Source: Peptostreptococcaceae bacterium oral taxon 113 str. W5053 (GTDB lineage: Bacteria > Bacillota > Clostridia > Tissierellales > Peptoniphilaceae). Taken from it: a stretch of 64,000 nucleotides of DNA. The DNA lies in the NCBI GenBank assembly GCA_000467935.1, contig KI259852.1, positions 1-64,000 on the forward strand, written 5' to 3'. Of this stretch, positions 16,591 to 24,527 are shown piece by piece; the first letter of the stretch is position 1, and each line of letters starts with the position of its first letter. Under the pieces are notes generated by a model. That model was given only the letters and a program-made list of their open reading frames with translations, searched no databases and was not told the DNA's origin. Position numbers and translations under genes: made by a program.

Positions 16591-18756
16591 ATGAAAATAA
16601 CCATTGCACTGATTGGTAATCCAAACAGCGGAAAGACCACGATGTTTAACGATTTAACCGGTAGTGCGCAGTATGTGGGCAATTGGCCCGGTGTAACCGT
16701 TGAGAAAAAAGAAGGAAAGCTGAGAGGACATAAAGATGTAACGGTCGTGGATTTACCCGGAATTTATTCTTTATCGCCGTATACTTTAGAAGAGGTTATC
16801 AGTCGTCAATACATACAAAAGGAACGTCCCGATGTGATTATCGACTTGGTTGATGCATCCAATCTGGAGCGTAATTTGTATTTGACCACACAGCTTATGG
16901 AGATGGGCATTCCTGTGGTAGTGGCTTTGAACATGATGGACTTGGTTCGTAAACAAGGTCGAAAGATTGATATCAAAACTTTATCGGAGCGTTTAGGATG
17001 TCCGGTCGTACCTACTTCCGCTGTCAAGGGAGAGGGTTTAAAAGACTTGATTGATATGGCTATTGACACGGCAAATAGGAAAAAGGTCCAACAATCCGTT
17101 CCTTTTTCATCTCAGGTGGAAGAAGCTATTGGAGTGATTGAAGAAAAGATAAAAAGTATAGTCCCTAAGGATACCAGATGGTATGCCATTAAATTATTGG
17201 AAAATGATGATGAGGTTATTAAAAGCAATATTTTCGACCATAAAATTTTAAACGATGTGGTCAAGTTGGTGAAAGATTTTGAAACCAAATGGGATGATGA
17301 CGCGATCGCTATGGTGGCCGGAGAACGCTATGCAGTTATCGATAAAATTGTCAGTGCTTCAGCGGACCCTTTAAAGAATCGATTGACAACTTCGGATAAG
17401 ATTGATTCGGTGGTGACTAATAAATGGTTGGCATTGCCTATATTCTTTGGAATCTTATATATTATCTATTATTTAGCTATTTCAACTGTAGGAGATGCGG
17501 CTATTGGTGTTGTGGAAAACTATACGGAAGCATTGGGAAACTGGGTAACGGGAGTATTAGAAAGTATCGGAGCAGGGGAAGTATCTGTCGGATTGGTTGC
17601 TGAAGGAATTATCGGTGGAGTTGGAGCGGTATTTACATTTGTCCCTCAGTTGATGATTATGTTCTTCTTCTTATCCTTATTGGAAGACTCCGGATATATG
17701 GCTCGTGTAGCTTTTATTATGGATAGACTCTTCCGTAAATTCGGTTTATCCGGGAAATCTTTTATTCCTATGTTAATTGGTACAGGATGTTCCATCCCGG
17801 GCGTTATGGCTTCCAGAACCATTGAAAATGAACGAGATCGTAAGATGACTATTATGTTGACTCCGTTTATTCCGTGCGGAGCGAAATTGCCTGTATTCGC
17901 TATGTTTATCGCTATGATTTTCAACAATGCGGCATGGCTTGGACCAACCATTTATATTGTGGCCATCATTGCTGTTATCATCTCCGGAATTGTTTTAAAA
18001 CAAACCAAAAGATTCCAAGGAGATCCGGCACCTTTTGTTATGGAACTTCCCAGCTATAAATTACCCAGCCTGAAAGGCGTGTTGATTCATATGTGGGAAA
18101 AGGCTAAGAGCTTTATTAAAAAAGCCGGAAGCGTTATTTTGTTATCTTCTATCATTTTATGGTTATTACAACGTTTCAATTGGAGTTTTCAATTTGTGGG
18201 AGAAGACTTGGATCAAAGTATTTTGGCTTCAATCGGCAATATCCTTCGATACCTCTTTATTCCTCTTGGATTCGGACAAAGTTGGGCACCGGCGGTGGCG
18301 GCGATTACCGGCTTGGTAGCCAAAGAAGTGGTTGTTTCCACTTTTGCTACAGTGGGATCTGTCTACCCGATTATGTTTAGTAAAGTTACAGCTTTAAGTT
18401 TTATCGTATTTACAATGTTTGCAGCTCCTTGTTTTGCGGCGATTGGAGCAATGAAGAGAGAATTGGGTTCCAGAAAGGAACTGGGATTTGCTCTATTATT
18501 TCAAACAGGTGTGGCCTATGTATCCGCTATGGTGGTCAATTTAGTTGGAAGTTTATTGCTTCGAGGAACGGATTGGGTAACTCCTGTGACAATGGATTAT
18601 ACGGTGATGGAGGAAATTTCTGAAGAGACGGAAATTCTTCCGGGAAATATTGTACTTTATGCTTTTGCGGGGATTATTATTATCGCTTTAATTGTTATGA
18701 TTTTTAGCACATTTAAAGCACGAGCTCGCTATAGAAGAGCAGGGAATAAAGCTTAA
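16591..18756 (+). CDS. feoB: Ferrous iron transport protein B
   Basis: The 721-residue protein is the membrane permease for ferrous iron. It has an N-terminal GTPase domain with G1 GNPNSGKTT (about residues 9-17), G3 DLPGIYSL, G4 NMMD and G5-like TSAVKGEG, then a helical linker and two Gate/nucleoside-recognition membrane regions (LEDSGYMARVAFIMD, GCSIPGVMASRT, and AITGLVAKEVVVSTFATVG). Length and motifs are complete. It works with the two FeoA proteins just upstream and the small Cys-rich membrane protein downstream. Confidence 0.98.
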   Translation: MKITIALIGNPNSGKTTMFNDLTGSAQYVGNWPGVTVEKKEGKLRGHKDVTVVDLPGIYSLSPYTLEEVISRQYIQKERPDVIIDLVDASNLERNLYLTTQLMEMGIPVVVALNMMDLVRKQGRKIDIKTLSERLGCPVVPTSAVKGEGLKDLIDMAIDTANRKKVQQSVPFSSQVEEAIGVIEEKIKSIVPKDTRWYAIKLLENDDEVIKSNIFDHKILNDVVKLVKDFETKWDDDAIAMVAGERYAVIDKIVSASADPLKNRLTTSDKIDSVVTNKWLALPIFFGILYIIYYLAISTVGDAAIGVVENYTEALGNWVTGVLESIGAGEVSVGLVAEGIIGGVGAVFTFVPQLMIMFFFLSLLEDSGYMARVAFIMDRLFRKFGLSGKSFIPMLIGTGCSIPGVMASRTIENERDRKMTIMLTPFIPCGAKLPVFAMFIAMIFNNAAWLGPTIYIVAIIAVIISGIVLKQTKRFQGDPAPFVMELPSYKLPSLKGVLIHMWEKAKSFIKKAGSVILLSSIILWLLQRFNWSFQFVGEDLDQSILASIGNILRYLFIPLGFGQSWAPAVAAITGLVAKEVVVSTFATVGSVYPIMFSKVTALSFIVFTMFAAPCFAAIGAMKRELGSRKELGFALLFQTGVAYVSAMVVNLVGSLLLRGTDWVTPVTMDYTVMEEISEETEILPGNIVLYAFAGIIIIALIVMIFSTFKARARYRRAGNKA

Positions 18757-18789
18757 TTTAAAAATGTGACACTAAAGAAGGGGGGAAGA

Positions 18790-18951
18790 ATGAAATTAAT
18801 TGATATCGTGATTTATTTTGTTGTAGCAGTTATCGTGATTGGCATTGTCTATCGTTTATATCGGAATAAAAAGAAAGGTGAAAACGCATGCGGTTGCGGT
18901 TGTTCCTCTTGTCATTCGTCAACCATGTGTCATAGCGATGAGAAAAAATAA
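18790..18951 (+). CDS. FeoB-associated Cys-rich membrane protein
   Basis: This 53-residue protein has one membrane helix (IDIVIYFVVAVIVIGIVYRLY) followed by a lysine cluster and a cysteine-rich tail (CGCGCSSCHSSTMCH). It matches the small proteins usually encoded immediately after feoB in Clostridia. The cysteines and histidines could handle iron on the cytoplasmic face. The ATG at 18790 follows GGGGGGAAG and is preferred over an upstream in-frame ATG at 18766, which overlaps the ribosome binding site region. Confidence 0.9.
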   Translation: MKLIDIVIYFVVAVIVIGIVYRLYRNKKKGENACGCGCSSCHSSTMCHSDEKK

Positions 18952-18955
18952 GGTT

Positions 18956-18992
18956 TGAAAGGTTCGAAAAAATTTTTTCGAACCTTTTTTAT
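18956..18992 (+). terminator. Terminator of the feo operon
   Basis: The palindrome AAAGGTTCGAAAAAA / TTTTTTCGAACCTTTTTT is strong and followed by T-rich sequence. Confidence 0.9.
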
Positions 18993-19062
18993 TTTTATAT
19001 GAGATAACAGGGTATTTTAGTGATATAATAATAAGGTTAAAAAATATAGATGGAGTGAAAAT

Positions 19063-20433
19063 ATGGATAGGAGAGATTATTTATTACCCATGCCTTTTAT
19101 TTTTACGGGGATGGTTAATATGATTTTATACAATATAGGATTGGGTTCAGAAAATTCAAGACTCAGACCGCTTATTTTTATTGTCTGTGGGGTTTTATAT
19201 TTTTTGATGAGCTTTGAAATGGGACTAAAAAAACATTTGCTTCAAAGGGAAGCTTGGAAATTTTTTATAGTACCTTTATTGTGGTTTATATTTTACGGCT
19301 TGGCTTTTTATCGTTTCGGGGTACAAGGTATGATTCGGGACAGCTTTTTACGCTTTGGAGTTTTCTGTCTTAGCGCTTTTGCTGTGGGAATTTATATGGT
19401 ACGTGATAAAAAGGAGCGAAGGGGATTTTTGTTAACGGAAAAACTATCTTGGTTATTAATGCCTACGGGAATTTTATATGTTTTGATGGCTAAATCGATG
19501 CACGGAGAATATTGGGCCAGAAATTTAGGTGCCATGACCTACATGGCTTTATCCTATACTTGGATGCCTGCCATGTTTGCCATTTTGATTAATTTTACCG
19601 TAGACGGATTTGCTCCTTTGGATTTTCATTTTGGGAAAGTACAATTTTCTTTGCCCGTTTTCTTTCGAATTCTTTTGGCTTTGTTTTTTTGGTTTGTCAT
19701 TCAAGTGACCTCCACTCGAGGAGCAATTTTGGGTAGTCTCATATTTTTTGTCAGTCTTTTATTTTGGAATTTAGCCAAAGAAAAAGATAAAAAGAAAAAA
19801 AAGCGGATGAGCATTCTGTTGTTATTGATGATTGGATTTTTTGGAGGAATGAATCTTTCTTTTGTGCCGGAAGAATTTCACAGTGCAGAACGTATGGAAG
19901 GGATTGTTCATGGATTAAGCCAAGGAAAAGTGGAAACCTCTCAGAGGGGAATTCTTTCGGAGGAAGAAATTGAACAATTGGTTCAAGAATCTCAACCGTT
20001 ACAAAACCCTTATTGGAAATCTAAGAATTTGATTACGGAAGACGGACAGCGTATGAATATCGGTGATCGAATGAGCCTGTATAAATTAGCGTTTGCAGAA
20101 ATCAAAAGTCATCCTGTGAAAGGGATGGGAGCTTTTGGCTATCATGTGAAATATGGTCTATACCCCCACAATTTCATTTTGGAATGGATGACTGATTTAG
20201 GTATTGTTTCCGGCGGAATTTTAACTTTGGCTGTATTGATATTGATTTTGAGAATTTTTGTTGCAGCGCGCAAAGATCGAGATGTGGCTATGGTGATGAT
20301 ATTTATTTTAGGTCACGGTCTCATGGTTTTGGTTTCCGGCAGTTATTTTGATATGCCGTTTTTATTCTTTGGCATGGGATATGGGCTCTATGTGAATCAA
20401 AGGGAACCAAAGAGTAAAAGGGAGATTCTTTAA
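19063..20433 (+). CDS. O-antigen ligase-like (Wzy/WaaL) membrane protein
   Basis: The 456-residue protein has about eleven membrane segments and one large extracytoplasmic loop (about residues 255-345). That loop is followed by the O-antigen ligase/polymerase signature region HPVKGMGAFGYHV ... YPHNFILEWMTDLGIVSGG. Members join or polymerise surface sugars on lipid carriers. No glycosyltransferase genes are nearby, so the substrate is unknown. A TATAAT-like box is visible at about 19023. It is a single-gene unit with a terminator after it. Confidence 0.8.
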   Translation: MDRRDYLLPMPFIFTGMVNMILYNIGLGSENSRLRPLIFIVCGVLYFLMSFEMGLKKHLLQREAWKFFIVPLLWFIFYGLAFYRFGVQGMIRDSFLRFGVFCLSAFAVGIYMVRDKKERRGFLLTEKLSWLLMPTGILYVLMAKSMHGEYWARNLGAMTYMALSYTWMPAMFAILINFTVDGFAPLDFHFGKVQFSLPVFFRILLALFFWFVIQVTSTRGAILGSLIFFVSLLFWNLAKEKDKKKKKRMSILLLLMIGFFGGMNLSFVPEEFHSAERMEGIVHGLSQGKVETSQRGILSEEEIEQLVQESQPLQNPYWKSKNLITEDGQRMNIGDRMSLYKLAFAEIKSHPVKGMGAFGYHVKYGLYPHNFILEWMTDLGIVSGGILTLAVLILILRIFVAARKDRDVAMVMIFILGHGLMVLVSGSYFDMPFLFFGMGYGLYVNQREPKSKREIL

Positions 20434-20452
20434 AATTTAAGCAAGTCATGAA

Positions 20453-20488
20453 CAAAGAGGAGTCAAGGGCATTGGACTCCTCTTTACT
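20453..20488 (+). terminator. Terminator of the O-antigen ligase-like gene
   Basis: The stem AGAGGAGTC / GACTCCTCT is followed by TTTACTTT. Confidence 0.85.
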
Positions 20489-20497
20489 TTGCACAAA

Positions 20498-20530
20498 AAA
20501 AGTACAACCTTTGTTAAAGATTGTACTTAA
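20498..20530 (-). terminator. Terminator of the marR gene
   Basis: On the minus strand the stem AAGTACAA / TTGTACTT is followed by a T-run and lies just beyond the stop of the MarR gene. Confidence 0.85.
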
Positions 20531-20542
20531 TATATACGCTTA

Positions 20543-20989
20543 CTATCTTAAATGCACTAGATCACTCAAGAAGGCAACAATTTGCTCCATGTGTTTAAAG
20601 ACTTCTCGAGCTTCATTTTCATCCAATTTGTGGATACTTTCTCCATAAAGATCTTCCAAAGTATCCACGATTTTGTTTAAAGTTCGTTTTCCTTTGGGGG
20701 AAAGAGATACAAAGACGACTCGACGATCTTGTGTGCTTCTGGTTCGGGTCAAATAGCCATCAAGTTCCAACTTTTTACAGAGATTGGAAATATTGCCTCC
20801 TGCGATACCGAAATAATCTCCAACCTCTCCAATCGTGCACTTTTTTTTAGTGTGGATATAGGATAGAACACGAAGTTGTAGAGAAGAAATATTGTACTGA
20901 TCATAGATGGGAGATAATAGTTTTTGAAAACTGTTTTCAATATCCCGAAAGGATGCCCAAGCCTGATTTTTTAAATCGATTAAACGCAT
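20543..20989 (-). CDS. MarR family transcriptional regulator
   Basis: The 148-residue winged-helix regulator has an N-terminal dimerisation helix, a DNA-binding core (TIGEVGDYFGIAGGNISNLCKKLELDGYLTRTRSTQDRRVVFVSLSPKGK) with the family's wing DRR, and a C-terminal helix pair. Its target is not visible; the neighbouring genes point away from or converge on it. It begins right beside the left boundary of the mobile-element island. Confidence 0.93.
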   Translation of the reverse strand: MRLIDLKNQAWASFRDIENSFQKLLSPIYDQYNISSLQLRVLSYIHTKKKCTIGEVGDYFGIAGGNISNLCKKLELDGYLTRTRSTQDRRVVFVSLSPKGKRTLNKIVDTLEDLYGESIHKLDENEAREVFKHMEQIVAFLSDLVHLR

Positions 20990-21134
20990 ATTTTTTTTCT
21001 CCTTTTCAATTTATCGATTATACATATATATATACTATCACACTATGGAAAGTTGTCAATAATGCTTTGCAATTATTTATTAAGAAAATTCTAGGATTGT
21101 CAAACATATGTGACAAAAATCATCCGGTTAAAAT

Positions 21135-21243
21135 CTAAGCTACATTCATGAAATATTCTTCTACTATTTCATTTGGTGTTTTAAATCCTAATACTCTTCT
21201 CGATATATCATTTGTTCTTATACTGTATCTTTCAAATGATTTG
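21135..21243 (-). pseudogene. IS30-like transposase, C-terminal remnant
   Basis: Read on the minus strand, this stretch encodes RRVLGFKTPNEIVEEYF and a stop, the C-terminal end of an IS30-type transposase (pattern R-x-LG[FY]KTP-x-E). The rest of the gene is missing: it is cut by the IS3-like remnant that starts about 21254. Similar tails occur at 29711-29767 and 43302-43364. Confidence 0.75.
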
Positions 21244-21253
21244 CACTATACTT

Positions 21254-21625
21254 ATAAAACTGGACACATTATGTACTGTTTCATTCCGACCAAGGAGCTG
21301 AGTATACCGCTTTCGCATTTCGCCAAATACTTGAGAAATGAAACGCTGTTCAATCCTACTCCAAGAAGGCTTATCCCTATGATAATGCATGTTGTGAAAG
21401 CTCTTTTCACCATATGAAACGGGAATTCATCCATCGTAAAACCTTTCGCACCTTAGAAGAATTACGCCTTTGTTGCTTCGAGTACATTAATCGTCACAAC
21501 TCAAAACGCCCTCACTCTGCACCTGGTGATTACACATTGGATGAAATAGAAGAATTTTACATGGAAAGGTAGGCTAAATCTTTCTTTCCTTAAAATCATG
21601 TTGTAAATTTGTGTCCATTTGACTA
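21254..21625 (+). mobile_element. Internally deleted IS3-family element
   Basis: The right-hand part (21282-21572) encodes the C-terminal third of an IS3/IS150 OrfB transposase: HSDQGAEYTAFAFRQILEK, then YPYDNACCESSFHHMKREF and ending EIEEFYMER. One TGA (after LEK, near 21339) interrupts it. TGGACACA at 21261-21268 on the left and TGTGTCCA on the right (to 21618) look like the paired element ends, so most of the interior has been deleted. It is non-autonomous and sits just upstream of the RiPP cluster. Confidence 0.75.
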
Positions 21626-21826
21626 TGTTGCAATTATCATATTTTATTGCATATTCAATAAATTTCTGACAAAATTTGTTATACTTGTTTTCATAGAAAG
21701 CCTCTCTCTGATAATTTCGGTTTGTCGTTAAACTCATTTTACCGGATGGCTTTCTATTTTTTTCGTTTTTTGTCACATATCTATTATATTTTAATAATAT
21801 TTAACAATCTTAAATCACAGTGGAAC

Positions 21827-21870
21827 TTGACGCCGAGGGAAAGTGATTATACAATAATAATTATTATAAT
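21827..21870 (+). promoter_or_regulatory. Candidate promoter of the RiPP cluster
   Basis: TTGACG at 21827-21832 lies before TATACA (21848-21853) and TATAAT (21865-21870). Neither spacing is ideal, so the assignment is tentative. Confidence 0.35.
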
Positions 21871-21883
21871 ACGAAGGAGGCAT

Positions 21884-23332
21884 ATGATTAATGTTTTAGT
21901 TAATCATATAAGGTGTAAGATGATAATTAAAAAAAAGAAAAAAAGGTTAATAAAAGTTAATACAAAAGATGGTAAAGTCTTATATCTTGTTGAACCTGGG
22001 TATTTTTTCAATGAAGATGTATTTTTGATATATAGCCAAATTGAAGATGAAATAGAGTATGAAGATTTGAAATCATGGATGATGAGTCATTATTTTGGAG
22101 GTAGTGAAATTATTGAATTAAAACTAAATTCTACTTTGAAATTATTAAAAGATAAAAATTTGATAGAATATCAAGATAAAAACTATTCTAAATCAAATAT
22201 AATGGTAAAGAAAGAAGTTGATTTAGTTGATGAGTACGATTTTTATCCTATAACTCAAATTGATATTATAATAACAAAAACATGCAACTATAACTGCAAA
22301 CATTGCTTTATTAATTTTGAAAATGATGTTGAAGTAAGTTTTGATTGTGATAAATGGATTGATATTTGCGATAAGTTGATTGGTAGAGGTTTGCAATCAG
22401 TAGTAATTACTGGTGGAGAGCCATTAACTATAGATTATCTATCAAAATTAATAATTTTTTTAACAAGAAAAGGCGTTAGAATAATGTTGCTTTCTAATGG
22501 ATATTTAATTGATAAAAAATTTATTGAGGAAATTTTACCTTATAAATCACTGATAACTATTCAAATTAGTTTGGATGGCAGTTCAGAAGAATCGCATGAT
22601 TATCAAAGAAATAAAAAAGGTTCCTTTCAAAAGACAATCAATAATATAAAATTATTAACAGATAAAGGGTTTAAAGTTGTCTTGGCGATGGTTGTGAGTG
22701 AAGTTAATTATAACGATATTATAGATGGAAGTATGTTTAATTTAGCAAAAGATTTGGATGTATTAATGTTGGGAATCACAACGAGTATTATTATGACAGG
22801 AAATGCAAAAACAAGCAATTTACAAAGAATTAGCCAAGAAAAAACAATTGAGATTGTCAAATTTGTTCATAACTATGATTTTGACGATACATTTCCTAAA
22901 GTAGTAATAAGTGGACCACCATCTTTAACGCCAGAAAAGTCAGTAAATAATTTAGATATTGATAGACCTCGTTGTCGAAGAGGAATTAATTCATTTGCAA
23001 TTAGGCCTGATGGAAATGTGGTTACATGTTCTGATTTTGCTGAGATAAATTACAATGAATATAACTATGGGAATGTATTTAAGGATGAATTGGATGACAT
23101 AATTGGTAAGGCATCAAAAATACAGAAAAAGATTATGGAAAGATATAAAAAAATTAAAGGTATTTGTTCGATTTGTAAGGAATTGCGACATTGTGGGGGG
23201 GCTTGCCGTGCAGATTCATATGCTAAATATGGTGATATTTTGTCACCGTATCCGTTGTGTCAAATTATGTATGAGAAAGGATTATTTCCTAAAGAGATGA
23301 TTGATTATAAGAGATCATATAAACTTTTTTGA
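21884..23332 (+). CDS. Radical SAM/SPASM RiPP maturase 1
   Basis: The 482-residue protein begins with about 90 residues that resemble a PqqD-like RiPP recognition domain (basic strand region, then EYEDLKSWMMSHYFG and a helix ending LLKDKNLIEY). The radical SAM barrel follows, with the [4Fe-4S]-SAM motif CNYNCKHC at residues 134-141 and the SAM-binding GGEP segment. A C-terminal SPASM region holds the auxiliary cluster cysteines (CRRG, CSDF, CSICKELRHCGGACRADSY and a last LCQ). The start at 21884 has AAGGAGG three bases upstream; 21920 is an alternative. It precedes the precursor gene by 159 bases and is its likely modifying enzyme, perhaps forming thioether or C-C links at Cys; the chemistry is inference. 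Confidence 0.9.
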   Translation: MINVLVNHIRCKMIIKKKKKRLIKVNTKDGKVLYLVEPGYFFNEDVFLIYSQIEDEIEYEDLKSWMMSHYFGGSEIIELKLNSTLKLLKDKNLIEYQDKNYSKSNIMVKKEVDLVDEYDFYPITQIDIIITKTCNYNCKHCFINFENDVEVSFDCDKWIDICDKLIGRGLQSVVITGGEPLTIDYLSKLIIFLTRKGVRIMLLSNGYLIDKKFIEEILPYKSLITIQISLDGSSEESHDYQRNKKGSFQKTINNIKLLTDKGFKVVLAMVVSEVNYNDIIDGSMFNLAKDLDVLMLGITTSIIMTGNAKTSNLQRISQEKTIEIVKFVHNYDFDDTFPKVVISGPPSLTPEKSVNNLDIDRPRCRRGINSFAIRPDGNVVTCSDFAEINYNEYNYGNVFKDELDDIIGKASKIQKKIMERYKKIKGICSICKELRHCGGACRADSYAKYGDILSPYPLCQIMYEKGLFPKEMIDYKRSYKLF

Positions 23333-23491
23333 ATAAGAATGTTTTATGTTTTGATAGATTAAATTATAGAAAAGAAAAAATAAATTAAAATTTGCGAGAA
23401 ACTTTTTAAGTTTAAGAAATGTCCCGTTTGAAGCTGCTTATGGGGTTCCCCATTTGCATATATAAAATTTATTTGTAAGGAGGTGAATTGA

Positions 23492-23620
23492 ATGAAAATT
23501 GTAAATGAAACTGTTGAAATTGTAAACGATGTTATTTCAATCGAAGAATTTTCGCCAGAGTTTTATGATTGTGAAGCTGATGGCGGTTGTGGTAATGGGC
23601 ATATTCATGAATGTAAGTGA
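23492..23620 (+). CDS. Putative RiPP precursor peptide, 42 residues
   Basis: A short gene that automatic callers are likely to miss. It has an excellent ribosome binding site (AAGGAGGTG, seven bases before the ATG). The first 26 residues are acidic and hydrophobic (Glu, Asp, Val, Ile rich), as in leader peptides. The C-terminal 16 residues, CEADGGCGNGHIHECK, are rich in Cys and Gly and are the likely core, with cysteines at 27, 33 and 41. It lies between two radical SAM/SPASM genes and just before a perfect stem-loop. No homologue is recognised by eye, although Cys-rich clostridial RiPP precursors with radical SAM partners are known in general. Confidence 0.8.
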   Translation: MKIVNETVEIVNDVISIEEFSPEFYDCEADGGCGNGHIHECK

Positions 23621-23637
23621 TGTTAAAGTGAAAGGGT

Positions 23638-23679
23638 ACATAGTAAGATTATTGCCTTAAGGCAATAATCTTACTATGT
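23638..23679 (+). terminator. Perfect 19-bp stem-loop after the precursor
   Basis: A flawless 42-base palindrome (arms ACATAGTAAGATTATTGCC and its complement, TTAA centre) starts 18 bases after the precursor stop. There is no T-run after it. It could be a partial terminator or an RNA-stabilising hairpin that keeps precursor mRNA in excess over the downstream enzymes, as seen in other bacteriocin operons. Confidence 0.75.
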
Positions 23680-23779
23680 AAACAATTGTACTATATGAAG
23701 ATTACATCATGAATCAATTATAATGTCGAGTTATTTAAAAATTTTTGTACTAGTTTAGCTATGGAGTGCAGAGAATAAA

Positions 23780-24505
23780 ATGAATATTAATAATTTTTTT
23801 AAAAATAATAAAAAAGAAATTGATTATTTACATAATTTCATAAAGAATACACTTATTAAAATTGGCGTTGAATTTGAAAAAGAGAGAGATTTTTGGGAAT
23901 ATGGGAATACCTTGCTTTCAATTTATTATTCTTGTAAGTCTGTAAAAATATATACATTAACTGATGCTATGATAGAAATATTTACTCATAAATATTCTTC
24001 GAAATTTTTTCCTGAACTTACTCATTCGACGTATGAACAGTATAGGGATTATTTTGATTCGCAATATAGAGCAGTTATTAATGAAATAACAAAAATGAAT
24101 ATTAGTGATATCAAAATATGTGATTTTGGGTGTGGAATTGCACATTTAGGTTTGGTTTTGGTAGAAATAGGAAAGGTGTCGCAATATGTAGGATGTGATA
24201 ATAATGATTATATTATTAAATTGAACGAATTATTAGTAGAAAATTATTCTAATAATAGTCATAAAATGAAATTTGTTAACACTTCTCTAAAAAGTGTAGA
24301 TAGTGTGGATATTGATGTATGGATATTTTTTAATATAATTAAACATTTCACTAATGTGGAAATTAATAAATGGATAGAATGGGTGAAGATACAAAAAAGT
24401 AAAGTTATTATACAGGACAATGACAAAATATTAAATAAAATTAATACTATCCTTAACGAGAATAGTGTTAATTTTATTTATGATGGTGGATTTATAATAT
24501 TGTAG
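23780..24505 (+). CDS. SAM-dependent methyltransferase, RiPP cluster
   Basis: The 241-residue protein has a helical N-terminal half and a class I methyltransferase core with motif I ICDFGCGIAHLGLVLVE near residue 115 and an acidic residue at the end of the second strand (YVGCDNND). The later strands are short and AT-rich in coding. It shares the strong AT bias of the island. A weak GGAG lies upstream. By context it methylates the precursor peptide, or acts on another product of the same pathway; no target can be read. It is also possible that this is a non-catalytic partner of the radical SAM enzyme. Confidence 0.75.
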   Translation: MNINNFFKNNKKEIDYLHNFIKNTLIKIGVEFEKERDFWEYGNTLLSIYYSCKSVKIYTLTDAMIEIFTHKYSSKFFPELTHSTYEQYRDYFDSQYRAVINEITKMNISDIKICDFGCGIAHLGLVLVEIGKVSQYVGCDNNDYIIKLNELLVENYSNNSHKMKFVNTSLKSVDSVDIDVWIFFNIIKHFTNVEINKWIEWVKIQKSKVIIQDNDKILNKINTILNENSVNFIYDGGFIIL

Positions 24506-24527
24506 ATAGCATTAGAATAATATTGAA

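Noticed and set aside
21501..21776. 91-residue minus-strand frame before the RiPP cluster
   Set aside because: It crosses the end of the IS3 remnant and AT-rich intergenic DNA, and no ribosome binding site or motif was seen.
23440..23453. Short hairpin ATGGGGTTCCCCAT upstream of the precursor
   Set aside because: The loop is too small for the full stem and no T-run follows; it may be chance.
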